Assembly (NCBI GenBank): GCA_017608995.1
Contig: JAFCEU010000037.1
Span: 1 to 10,372 of the forward strand
Reading direction: 5' to 3'
DNA length: 10,372 bases
Origin: Candidatus Iainarchaeum sp.
GTDB taxonomy: Archaea > Iainarchaeota > Iainarchaeia > Iainarchaeales > DTGL01
Shown piece after piece: positions 1 through 6,893 of the stretch; the first letter of the stretch is position 1, and each line of letters starts with the position of its first letter. The notes below the pieces were generated by a model. It saw only the letters and a program-made list of their open reading frames with translations. It made no database searches and was not told the DNA's origin. The position numbers and the translations under genes were made by a program.

Positions 1-261
1 TGTAGCTACGATAAGGGCGGCACAGAGGTTGTTTCTGTTAGCATAGAAAATACTGGTTCTGTGGATTTGAATGGATTTAAAGTTGTTGCTATTTATACTG
101 ATTATAGTTCAGATGTGAATGACAATGATGATCTTTACCTTGATGTTGGTGCAAGTGGCACAGCATATATAACCGCTAATGCAAGCAAAACAGTTTCAGA
201 AGTAAAGGTAATTCCCCTGGAATGCGACAATATAAGCGATAAAACAACAAGCTGTAGTTAG
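1..261 (+). CDS. C-terminal part of a secreted/pilin-like beta-sandwich protein (5' end off window)
   Basis: The reading frame is open from the first base and ends at TAG 259-261, so the gene starts upstream of the window. A GTG at 61 is merely internal. The visible 86 residues alternate hydrophobic and polar positions in beta-strand style (VVSVSIENTGSVDLNGFKVV). This is the pattern of the C-terminal beta-sandwich of archaeal pilins or archaellins and of CARDB-like surface domains. There are three cysteines (first visible residue, CDNIS, TSCS) and several N-x-S/T sites, consistent with an extracellular protein. No membrane segment follows, so any anchor or class III signal peptide would be at the missing N-terminus. 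It is followed after 9 nt by the thioredoxin-fold gene and may share its transcript. Extracellular location is fairly secure; pilin identity is an inference from fold pattern and from the pilus genes downstream. Confidence 0.7.
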   Translation, partial: CSYDKGGTEVVSVSIENTGSVDLNGFKVVAIYTDYSSDVNDNDDLYLDVGASGTAYITANASKTVSEVKVIPLECDNISDKTTSCS

Positions 262-270
262 GTGTTTTAG

Positions 271-681
271 ATGGTAAAGCTAACAATGGCAGGCAAAGTT
301 ATAATCATTTTAGCAATTATTGTTGCGCTTTACTTCTTATTTTTTGTTATTCCGAGTGTGCTTTCTCCTGCTGGAGAGGAAGACATAAGCGGCAGAAAAA
401 TGGTAAAAATCTTTGCATTTGTTAAAACAATGGATGAAAGCTCTGTCGAGCTAAGCAAAACGCTCGAAGCATTAAAGAAAGACCCTGAAATAAGTAATAT
501 CTTTTCCTACGAATTAATAGTGGTGGATGTCGAAAAAGAAAAAGCAAAGAGGTTCGCGGTGAACGAAGAAGAAGTGCCTTGTTTTATAATTGGAAATGAG
601 AAGGTTATTGGCACGCGTGATGAGAAATGGTTTAAGGAAAAAATAACCGAGGTAGCTAAGCAAAGTGGAATAATTCAATAG
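271..681 (+). CDS. Membrane-anchored thioredoxin-fold protein lacking the CxxC motif
   Basis: 136 residues. One membrane helix at about residues 8-32 is followed by a soluble domain of about 95 residues with the order beta (MVKIFAFV, 44-51), helix (55-70), beta (SYELIVVDV), helix, and a VPCFIIGNEKVIG loop and strand at 102-114, then a final helix. The VP-x-F-x-x-G segment is the cis-proline loop of thioredoxin/glutaredoxin/DsbA folds. At the place where CxxC should sit, after the first strand, the sequence is KTMDESS. The only cysteine is C104, directly after the cis-Pro P103. Classical disulfide exchange is therefore unlikely; a binding or single-cysteine role is possible. The start ATG 271 has GGTG at 261-264 upstream; ATG 286 is an alternative. 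It lies 9 nt after the upstream surface gene and about 60 nt before the pilus cluster. The fold call is moderately sure; the function is unknown. Confidence 0.7.
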   Translation: MVKLTMAGKVIIILAIIVALYFLFFVIPSVLSPAGEEDISGRKMVKIFAFVKTMDESSVELSKTLEALKKDPEISNIFSYELIVVDVEKEKAKRFAVNEEEVPCFIIGNEKVIGTRDEKWFKEKITEVAKQSGIIQ

Positions 682-701
682 AATACTTCAAATAGTCAAC
701 A

Positions 702-713
702 TCTTTTTTAATA
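702..713 (+). promoter_or_regulatory. Candidate TATA box / T-rich element upstream of the pilus cluster
   Basis: The 60-nt gap between the thioredoxin-fold gene and the surface-protein gene is the longest on the + strand. It holds the AT-rich string TCTTTTTTAATA about 30-40 nt before the ATG at 742. That placing fits an archaeal TATA box driving a transcript with a very short leader. The run of six T residues (704-709) could equally act as a U-tract terminator for the upstream genes. No inverted repeat is evident. Based on position and composition only. Confidence 0.3.
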
Positions 714-741
714 GAAAGTACTTCTTTTATATGGGTTGTAC

Positions 742-2769
742 ATGGAAAGCACAGCGGCAAGAATACTAACAATTTTGTTAATAACGTGCTTAGCTTTAGG
801 GGTATTTGGCGCTACTTTTAACTCCTTTAGTATAAATAGCGGTGCTCGTTATACCAACAGTCCAAGATTGAACTTAACGCTGGATGCAAACGCTAGCGAA
901 ATGCGCTTTTCTTGCGACCAAAATAATTGGACTTCTTGGCTTACATACGCTAGTAGCTATGAGTTTGAGTTGCAAGAGAGCTATGGTTGCGCAACCAGCG
1001 ATGGCAACAAAGTGATTTATGCACAGGTAAGAGACAACGATGGCAACGCTACTTTAAGCAATTGGATAATTTTTGATACTACGAGGCCTCCAAGACCACA
1101 AAGCCTTGTTGCAGCCAAGGATGGCAATATTATAAAGCTCTCCTGGGGCGCATCTTCTGATTCAAGTGGATTAAGTCATTATATAGTTTGGATAGAGGAA
1201 TACTGGAAAGAGAAGAAGTTGTACTCAGTAAATGTTAGCGGTTATGAAACTAGCTGGCAGCACTTTGCAATTGAGCGGAGAAAGTATTGCTACAAAGTGC
1301 AAGCAGTAGATAAAGCAGGAAATTACTCTCTTTATTCAAATGAGCAGTGCATAATGACCTCTTCGGAAGGGCCTGCATTCACACTCGAAGTTTTAGATTT
1401 GGAAGGAAACTCCCGTGATATAAATGGAACGAGCTATTTTAGCGAGGAAACAATTCTTATAAAAGTTAGCGCAAACGCTGAGCTGAAAAGCATTACAGGC
1501 TATATAGAACAAGGCTCTGAAAAGCAGACGCTTAGCTTTAAGGGTTCTGGCGGGGACTTCAATGCTACCTGTAAGCTAAAGCCAATCGATGGTGCTGCAA
1601 TAGTGCACGTGGATGTTAGCGATTATCTCGATTTAAATAGCTCGGCTGAGAAGAGCTTTATTGTTGATACTGTGAAGCCGGATTTAAATATATATTCACT
1701 AAAACAGATCGGCGAAAAAGCACTTTTATTGAAAGCTATCTTTTCAAGTGATGTTGTAAAGCTTTATGTTGAGCTCCTTGGAGAGCGCTACTTATTTGAT
1801 AAATTTGATACGAATGGGGAAAATGCATTGCTAAGCACAGAACTTGATATAAGTAAGGCGGATAATGAAATTATTGAAGTGAAAGCGATAGCTATTGATA
1901 AAGCAAATAATGAAACAAGCGCGAGCTTAGAAAAGAAAATTGTGTTAAATGCAAGCGAAAAGATTGGAGATCTTGAAAAGCTTGCAACTTTAATCGAATA
2001 TTCAATAAAAAATGTTGCCGAAACTGCTTTAATTGAACAAAACGATTTGAAGCAGGAACTTGAAGAAGCTACAAAACTGATTGAGGAGATAAAAAACGAA
2101 GCTGAAGCAGGCAATTATGATTCTGTTCGGGAGCTTCTTAAAGAAGCTCGAAAGGCTCTTGAACAGATATATTCTAAAAGGGTGCAGATAAGAGTAGTTA
2201 AGAAGCAGGAAATAGACTATTATGAGGAAAAAGAGGTTTCCTATGCTGAGCTCGCAGGTTATTTTAAAGGAGTGCCTAGGGAAACTAAAAGGCTCTGGAA
2301 TGCGCTCTCAATAAAACGCGAAGTGAAAACAATTGAAATCCTGCAGAATGGAAGTAAAAATTATAGAATTACGGTTTCGCTTATAATAAAAAATTTGAGC
2401 GACAAAGGGCTCGAGCCGTTTTGGCTTATTGAGCTTGTACCAAAGAGCATAGCAGAGAGATTCGCTGAAATGAAAGCAAATAATGTTTTAAAACTTAGAA
2501 AAGATGATCCTATTATCGAGATGCCTGTTAGGGCTCTCGAAAGCGGCGAAGAAGTAACATTAATCTATTCAGGCCCAACAATTGTGGATAAAAACATCGA
2601 GGATATTTATATAGAGCTTAGTGAATTCTACGTTCCGGTTCCTGTGAAAAATACAAAAATAGAAGTGCGCTTTATACACATCTACCGCAGACCAAATATT
2701 TTACCTTTGATAATAATTGTAATACTAGCATGCTCTGCATACATCGCTTATAGGAGGCTTAAAAGATGA
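742..2769 (+). CDS. Large membrane-anchored surface protein with Ig-like/FN3 domains and coiled coil
   Basis: About 675 residues from ATG 742; the in-frame TTG at 736 would add two. Numbering here counts from 736. Residues 4-26 form a signal peptide. Next come about four beta-sandwich modules: 28-115; an FN3-like one at 117-208 (starting RPPRPQSL, ending YCYKVQAVDKAGNYS); 212-312; and 313-405. The modules are separated by DTTRPP- and DTVKPD-type linkers usual in archaeal Ig repeats. A charged coiled coil spans about 408-480. Residues 490-640 form another domain with ELVPKSIAE, DDPII and a GEEVTLIY strand, a pattern I know from archaeal surface proteins. The C-terminus has one membrane helix (654-672) and a basic tail (YRRLKR), so it is exported and anchored. 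It overlaps the first pilin-like gene by 4 nt (ATGA), implying shared expression. A stator, anchor or adhesin role for the pilus is an inference. Confidence 0.8.
   Translation: MESTAARILTILLITCLALGVFGATFNSFSINSGARYTNSPRLNLTLDANASEMRFSCDQNNWTSWLTYASSYEFELQESYGCATSDGNKVIYAQVRDNDGNATLSNWIIFDTTRPPRPQSLVAAKDGNIIKLSWGASSDSSGLSHYIVWIEEYWKEKKLYSVNVSGYETSWQHFAIERRKYCYKVQAVDKAGNYSLYSNEQCIMTSSEGPAFTLEVLDLEGNSRDINGTSYFSEETILIKVSANAELKSITGYIEQGSEKQTLSFKGSGGDFNATCKLKPIDGAAIVHVDVSDYLDLNSSAEKSFIVDTVKPDLNIYSLKQIGEKALLLKAIFSSDVVKLYVELLGERYLFDKFDTNGENALLSTELDISKADNEIIEVKAIAIDKANNETSASLEKKIVLNASEKIGDLEKLATLIEYSIKNVAETALIEQNDLKQELEEATKLIEEIKNEAEAGNYDSVRELLKEARKALEQIYSKRVQIRVVKKQEIDYYEEKEVSYAELAGYFKGVPRETKRLWNALSIKREVKTIEILQNGSKNYRITVSLIIKNLSDKGLEPFWLIELVPKSIAERFAEMKANNVLKLRKDDPIIEMPVRALESGEEVTLIYSGPTIVDKNIEDIYIELSEFYVPVPVKNTKIEVRFIHIYRRPNILPLIIIVILACSAYIAYRRLKR
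2752..2757 (+). promoter_or_regulatory. Shine-Dalgarno site AGGAGG for the first pilin-like gene
   Basis: AGGAGG lies inside the last codons of the surface-protein gene, 8 nt before ATG 2766. It supports 2766 as the start over the adjacent ATG 2769 and indicates direct ribosome loading despite the 4-nt gene overlap. Confidence 0.6.
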
Positions 2770-3101
2770 TGAAAACGTTTGAAGCGATGCTTGCAGCAGT
2801 AGTAATAATATCAACCCTTGCCCTGCTCGCTTCACCAATATTTATGGCAGAAACTCGTTATTCAGAGCTAAGGAAGGCTATTGAAAGAATGCTCCTTTCC
2901 CTCAGCGATAAGGATGAGTTTAGAACGCTAGTGTTAGGAGTAAAGGATGAAAGCTCATTGAATGCGCTGAAAGAATACATAGATCCGCACATTGATTATC
3001 CTTTTGAGTTAGAGACTGTAACATATTTATTGGACGGAAATCTTACAGATTATAATATAATGAAAATAAAGTTATATTCCTGGATATTCAAATCGGAGTG
3101 A
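2766..3101 (+). CDS. Small pilin-like protein 1 (minor pseudopilin candidate)
   Basis: 111 residues. A short basic start (MMK) leads straight into a hydrophobic helix at about 7-27 (FEAMLAAVVIISTLALLA), with a Glu right at its beginning. This is the shape of type IV pilin and pseudopilin N-terminal helices. The rest (30-111) is a charged helix (SELRKAIERML) followed by a small alpha/beta region ending KLYSWIFKSE; there are no cysteines. I see no clear G|Q or G|F peptidase site, so it may be a leaderless or non-cleaved minor subunit. The start follows AGGAGG and overlaps the upstream gene by ATGA; the next gene begins 4 nt after its stop. The pilin call rests on the N-terminal helix, the size and the position between pilus-type genes. 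A simple membrane-anchored assembly factor is the alternative. Confidence 0.65.
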   Translation: MMKTFEAMLAAVVIISTLALLASPIFMAETRYSELRKAIERMLLSLSDKDEFRTLVLGVKDESSLNALKEYIDPHIDYPFELETVTYLLDGNLTDYNIMKIKLYSWIFKSE

Positions 3102-3103
3102 TC
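3095..3103 (+). promoter_or_regulatory. Shine-Dalgarno site GGAGTGATC overlapping a stop codon
   Basis: GGAGTGATC is close to the full complement of the archaeal 16S rRNA 3' end (GGAGGTGATC). Its TGA (3099-3101) is the stop codon of pilin-like protein 1, and ATG 3106 of the next gene follows 2 nt after the element. Related GTGAT strings precede the starts at 3603, 4307 and 7721, so the pattern recurs along the cluster. Confidence 0.65.
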
Positions 3104-3105
3104 AA

Positions 3106-3606
3106 ATGCTTGCTACAGGAGAAAAGGCGCAAGCTTACCTTTTGATAGGAATTATATTAGCTGGGTTTGTGTTTGCGGCAATATATTCTGCAAAAATGGC
3201 CTCAGGGATAAGCAGGTTTGGTGCATTTGAGATTGAAAATTTAAAGAGGGAATTGCCAATTGCATACACTACTGGCATTTATTTAAATGACCTCAACTAT
3301 GTGATGGCTCATACGAGTGAAAAACTAAAGGAATTTTATATAGAAAAGCGCTTGGTGATGAAGCTCTTGTTCACAGCGTACGATGAGAATGGACACTATA
3401 TTCTTGGCAACTACTGGGGGCAGGATTGTAGCTATTCCACAAGCGTAATCTCTGGCACCGTTAAAAATAATTGCACAACCATCATAAATAAAGAAACGCT
3501 TTTAAATGACTACTCACTTACTTTTTGTGGAAAGAGTTTCAATCTGCAAAATAAGTTTTATTACTACGCTGAATTGCATAGAGGCGCGGAAGTGATGAAG
3601 AAATGA
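3106..3606 (+). CDS. Pilin-like protein 2
   Basis: 166 residues. The N-terminus (MLATGEKAQAYLLIGIILAG) has a short polar leader, then a hydrophobic helix to about residue 28. The layout resembles archaeal class III prepilins, where a Gly-Gln-type site precedes the helix; here the site is degenerate (GEKAQA). After a helical stretch (41-80), residues 83-160 look like beta strands with three cysteines (C108, C123, C141) and an N-x-T site, fitting an extracellular head domain. Short length and a single N-terminal helix suit a pilin or pseudopilin. The start at 3106 is supported by GGAGTGATC at 3095-3103. The end overlaps the next gene by ATGA. No known family is recognised beyond this; a membrane-anchored extracellular protein is certain enough, a pilin is likely. 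Confidence 0.68.
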   Translation: MLATGEKAQAYLLIGIILAGFVFAAIYSAKMASGISRFGAFEIENLKRELPIAYTTGIYLNDLNYVMAHTSEKLKEFYIEKRLVMKLLFTAYDENGHYILGNYWGQDCSYSTSVISGTVKNNCTTIINKETLLNDYSLTFCGKSFNLQNKFYYYAELHRGAEVMKK

Positions 3607-4310
3607 GGGAAAACGGCCAAACAACAATTGTAAGCGCAGCACTCTACACGCTTGTAACCATAGCTGTTGTAGCCATAGTGTTACAGATAGGCTTGCCGTA
3701 TCTTACAAAGTTAAAAGAGTACGGCGAAATAAGGAAAGGTGAAACTGTGATGAAAAATATCGATGAGATTATTGCTGTCGTTGCATCCGAAGGAAAAGGT
3801 TCGAAAAGGAAGATGAACATAAGTTTGAGCGATCCAATGGATATAAATGGGACCTCTGATCTAATAACAATAAAAAAGACTACTACAGCAGAGATAGTAA
3901 GCCCACGAGTGAAAAAAACACAGGGTAACTACTTTATAGGAACCAATATCAGCGTTGATGCATACTCAAGCACTTTAGGCGATACTAACGTTCTTGTGAT
4001 AGAAAACGAGTATATTTATTTTGCAGTAAGGAAGCTTGATACCAATACTTCAATAACGCTTGACCAGCTCGTAGTGCGCGTTATGAGGAAGGACAATAAC
4101 AGCGTGCTAAATGCAACGCTTGACTTTTGTCTTGATAACGATTGTGGCGTTACTGTGAACGTTTCAACCGAGCTTAAGGAAAGTGGCTACAATCTTGGGA
4201 AGGGACACATAATCGCAAATGTGTACGGGGCATCGTATAGTTATAAAATAAACTTTATACTCGAATCTGGTAGCGACTTTGTACGAATTTATATAAGTGA
4301 TCTGCAATGA
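3603..4310 (+). CDS. Pilin-like protein 3 (best candidate for major subunit)
   Basis: 235 residues. The start MRENGQTTIVSAALYTLVTI matches the archaeal class III prepilin layout well: a short basic leader, Gly-Gln (G5-Q6) as the likely prepilin peptidase site, then a hydrophobic helix at about 8-34. The remaining 200 residues are mostly predicted beta strand with many N-x-S/T sites (NIS, NGT, NTS, NNS, NAT, NVS), expected for a glycosylated extracellular filament subunit. One cysteine pair, C176/C181, could form a small disulfide loop. It is the longest of the three pilin-like products and has the clearest cleavage site. GTGAT at 3592-3596 precedes the start, which overlaps the upstream stop (ATGA). 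Its own stop overlaps the next ATG by 4 nt. The pilin class is likely; major-subunit status is a guess. Confidence 0.72.
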   Translation: MRENGQTTIVSAALYTLVTIAVVAIVLQIGLPYLTKLKEYGEIRKGETVMKNIDEIIAVVASEGKGSKRKMNISLSDPMDINGTSDLITIKKTTTAEIVSPRVKKTQGNYFIGTNISVDAYSSTLGDTNVLVIENEYIYFAVRKLDTNTSITLDQLVVRVMRKDNNSVLNATLDFCLDNDCGVTVNVSTELKESGYNLGKGHIIANVYGASYSYKINFILESGSDFVRIYISDLQ

Positions 4311-4639
4311 GTGAAGATATTGAGGCAACGCTAAATGAAATGCTCTTAATGAGCGAAAATATTTTGCGAACTATAGAAGAAGTGAGGAAAGCGGATAATA
4401 GGAAGAGGGAGCTTGAAGCAGCTCTCATTGAAGCAACTCTTAACAAAAAGAGTGACAGAGAAATTACCCAAGAGCTCGAAAATATTGAAGCTTCGTTAAG
4501 CGAGGTGGAAGAAAAGCTCAAAACCCAACTAAAAGAACTTTCGAAGAAGATGGCTGCTATTAAAGATATTTATAACAATAGAATAAAAGAAAGTATTGGT
4601 GAAATTCGCGAAATAGCGAGGGCTGGTAAAAATGCCTGA
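4307..4639 (+). CDS. Small soluble coiled-coil protein
   Basis: 110 residues, almost wholly helical and highly charged. There is no signal peptide or membrane segment, and no Cys, Pro, Trp or Phe. Heptad-like spacing of Leu and Ile is visible in 5-28 and especially 33-108 (LENIEASLSEVEEKLKTQLKEL). It is probably cytoplasmic and oligomeric. GTGATC at 4297-4302 precedes ATG 4307, which overlaps the pilin-like gene 3 stop by 4 nt; the ATPase gene starts 8 nt before this gene's stop. Because the ATPase that follows also begins with a charged helical segment, a direct partnership is a reasonable inference. It does not resemble FlaH, and I cannot equate it with FlaC/D/E. Function unrecognised. Confidence 0.7.
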   Translation: MSEDIEATLNEMLLMSENILRTIEEVRKADNRKRELEAALIEATLNKKSDREITQELENIEASLSEVEEKLKTQLKELSKKMAAIKDIYNNRIKESIGEIREIARAGKNA

Positions 4640-6893
4640 ACTTATGGAAAAGCTTTCAGACTTAGAGCTTGAAATATCAGACCTAAAAGAAAAACTAGAG
4701 GAGCTTCTGTTCCTCGAAAAGTTGCGAAAAGGTGAGTTAAATAAAGATAGTTATGAGAAAGAAGTTAGAGCAAGCTTTGAGGAAGGCTCCATAAGCAAGG
4801 GAACTTATGAGCATCTTATTCTTATTGGGAAAAAGAGGGGTATAATTAATAAAAAGAAGCTTGATTATGAAGCAGCGAGGGAATTTGTTGAAGCGTTTAA
4901 TATATTGAGCAGGGCAAAGAAGGCGTTTGGCTTAGAGTCAGAATACCTTGAGCTCGAAGAGAAACCATCTGTCATAGATAGTATAAAAAAGGCACTTACA
5001 AAAGTTGATGAAAAACCAAGGCCGATCAGGGGCGGCACTTCCATCACAGCAAAATTAAAGAGCTTGTTTATTGAAAGTGAAAAACCGAAAAAAATTACTG
5101 GCGAAGCTGTAGAAGCAGAAGTCGAAGGTGTTGCGGAGAAAAAAGCTGCTTTTATTGGGCAGCTTCAAGAAAAGTTAGGTAAAATAGCAAATATCTTTAT
5201 TGCAAAGCCTCCCGTTGCTATTGAAGAAGAATCTGTGCGCTTTTATGTGCCTGCATTTGCAACAGATACCGGGCTTACTGAAAAAAGGACAAAAGAAGAG
5301 CTTGCTCAAAAGAGAATGTTTGACAACATAAAAAAGGAAAGCATAATGACACTTAAAGAGAAACTATTTGCTGAAGGAGAAAAAGCGGAGCCCTTAGTTA
5401 AAGCCTCTGGGTTAACAACCCTTATTCCTGGTTATGCATATGCAAAGATTGTAAAAGAAAAGAATGGGCGCAAGGTTTACTATGTAATAGAGCCTGATTT
5501 GACAAAGGATGAGCTCAAAAAGATCGAACTTATAAAGGCAGAATTAATTGAAGTGCTCACAATAGAAGAGCTTACTCGCGAAAAGATGTTTGCAAAGGTT
5601 GAAGAAATAATCAGAAAAAGGGGTTACACATTCACAAGGCAGGGAAGGCACAAGCTAATGTATTACCTCTCAAGAGATCTTCTTGGCTTGGAGCGCTTAG
5701 AGCCTTTGATGCATGATAATATGATTGAGGATATTGAATGTGATGGGGTAGGCATACCTGTGTATGTTATTCATAAGAAGGAAGGTCATATGCCAACCAA
5801 TGTTGTATTTGAAACTAGCGAAGCACTTGAAGATTTTATAATAAAGATGGCTCAGCTTGCAAAAACATACGTTTCTTACGCAAGCCCCTTGCTTGACGCT
5901 GTTTTGCCGGATGGCTCAAGGGTAAATGCTGTCTTAACAAGCTCTGTCTCTACGCGAGGTCCTAGCTTTACAATCAGACTCTTCCCTGAAAAACCGCTCT
6001 CACCAACAGCATTAATAGATAATGATACCGCCGATGCAAGAATAATGGCCTATTTCTGGACTATTTTAGAATTTAAAAAGTCTATACTAATTACGGGGCC
6101 TACAGCAAGCGGAAAAACAACGCTGCTAAATGCAATAGCAATGTTTATTCCGCAATCACAGCGTGTTGTTTCGATTGAAGACACTAGAGAGTTGAATCTA
6201 AAACATGAAAACTGGTTGCCACAAGTAGCAAGACCGGGTTTTGGACCACCCGATGCAACTGGAAAACGTTTCGGAGAAATAGATCTGATGACACTTATAA
6301 AAGAATCATTCAGACAAAGGCCTGATTACCTAATAGTAGGTGAAGTACGTGGTAAAGAAACCTTCATTCTTTTCCAGGGGATGGCTTCTGGGCACTGCTG
6401 TTTAGCTACAATGCACGCACGCTCAGTAATAGATGTTGTAAGCAGGCTTATAACACCACCAATAAACCTTTATCCTTCGCTTCTTGAATCTGTTGATGTT
6501 ATTGTAAATCTTGGTTTTGTTGGCGAAGAAGGCATGAAGAGAAGAATTAGAACTATTGCGGAGGTAAAGAGGTATAATATGAAGGAGCAGAGGCTTGAAT
6601 ATGTGGATATCCTTGAAAAAGGGGCTCCAACAATGCAGCGCGGTGAACTCAAAATCGAAGGGCTTGAAGAATTCTTCCCTCTTACAAACAGAAGCGTTAT
6701 TCTAAGAAAGATAAGTGAAGAGAACAGCATACCTCTAATAGAGCTCGAAAAAAGGATTGAAAAAAGAACCGCTTTCCTAAAAAAGTTGGTTAAAGAGAAG
6801 GTGTTTGACTTCAAAGATTTTACTGATAGGTTGGAGGCGTACAGAAATGCTGAAAAAGACATTATTAAAAGCGCTGTACAAGCTAGCAGATAG
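4632..6893 (+). CDS. Type II/IV secretion ATPase, FlaI/TadA (VirB11-like) family, with long N-terminal extension
   Basis: 753 residues; the cytoplasmic hexameric motor that powers pilus or secretion-system assembly. Seen in sequence: a Walker A motif GPTASGKTT at 489-497 (K495), an Asp box SIEDTRE at 514-520, a Walker B DYLIVGEVRG at 565-574 (with E571), and a His box GHCCLATMHA at 587-596. The FlaI-type N-terminal domain begins around residue 280 (YYVIEPDLTKDELKKI), and the linker carries the DGSRVNAVL motif. All catalytic elements are intact. Typical FlaI proteins are about 500-550 residues, so the first 200-plus residues are extra: a charged helical start (1-95) and a Lys/Glu-rich low-complexity stretch. 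The start ATG 4632 overlaps the coiled-coil gene by 8 nt. The 3' end overlaps the first T2SF gene by 47 nt. Family assignment is firm; pilus versus secretion use is not decided. Confidence 0.93.
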   Translation: MPELMEKLSDLELEISDLKEKLEELLFLEKLRKGELNKDSYEKEVRASFEEGSISKGTYEHLILIGKKRGIINKKKLDYEAAREFVEAFNILSRAKKAFGLESEYLELEEKPSVIDSIKKALTKVDEKPRPIRGGTSITAKLKSLFIESEKPKKITGEAVEAEVEGVAEKKAAFIGQLQEKLGKIANIFIAKPPVAIEEESVRFYVPAFATDTGLTEKRTKEELAQKRMFDNIKKESIMTLKEKLFAEGEKAEPLVKASGLTTLIPGYAYAKIVKEKNGRKVYYVIEPDLTKDELKKIELIKAELIEVLTIEELTREKMFAKVEEIIRKRGYTFTRQGRHKLMYYLSRDLLGLERLEPLMHDNMIEDIECDGVGIPVYVIHKKEGHMPTNVVFETSEALEDFIIKMAQLAKTYVSYASPLLDAVLPDGSRVNAVLTSSVSTRGPSFTIRLFPEKPLSPTALIDNDTADARIMAYFWTILEFKKSILITGPTASGKTTLLNAIAMFIPQSQRVVSIEDTRELNLKHENWLPQVARPGFGPPDATGKRFGEIDLMTLIKESFRQRPDYLIVGEVRGKETFILFQGMASGHCCLATMHARSVIDVVSRLITPPINLYPSLLESVDVIVNLGFVGEEGMKRRIRTIAEVKRYNMKEQRLEYVDILEKGAPTMQRGELKIEGLEEFFPLTNRSVILRKISEENSIPLIELEKRIEKRTAFLKKLVKEKVFDFKDFTDRLEAYRNAEKDIIKSAVQASR
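6833..6837 (+). promoter_or_regulatory. Shine-Dalgarno site GGAGG setting the start of the first T2SF gene
   Basis: GGAGG lies within the ATPase coding region, 9 nt before ATG 6847. It favours 6847 over an upstream in-frame TTG at 6805, which has no comparable site and would add 14 residues (TSKILLIGWRRTE) with no platform-protein character. Confidence 0.65.

Noticed and set aside
61..261. A complete 66-residue gene starting at GTG 61
   Set aside because: The same frame is open to position 1 and the residues before GTG 61 continue the beta-strand pattern, so it is the tail of a longer gene.
1788..2114. Open frame on the minus strand inside the large surface-protein gene
   Set aside because: It is Ser/Ile/Phe-rich, the usual mirror image of a Glu/Lys/Ala-rich coiled-coil coding strand, and has no family features or own ribosome-binding context. 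The same applies to minus-strand frames at 4255-4521 and 6470-6898.
6805..6846. Upstream TTG start for the first T2SF protein
   Set aside because: TTG lacks a ribosome-binding site, whereas ATG 6847 has GGAGG at a 9-nt distance; the extra 14 residues look like out-of-frame ATPase sequence.
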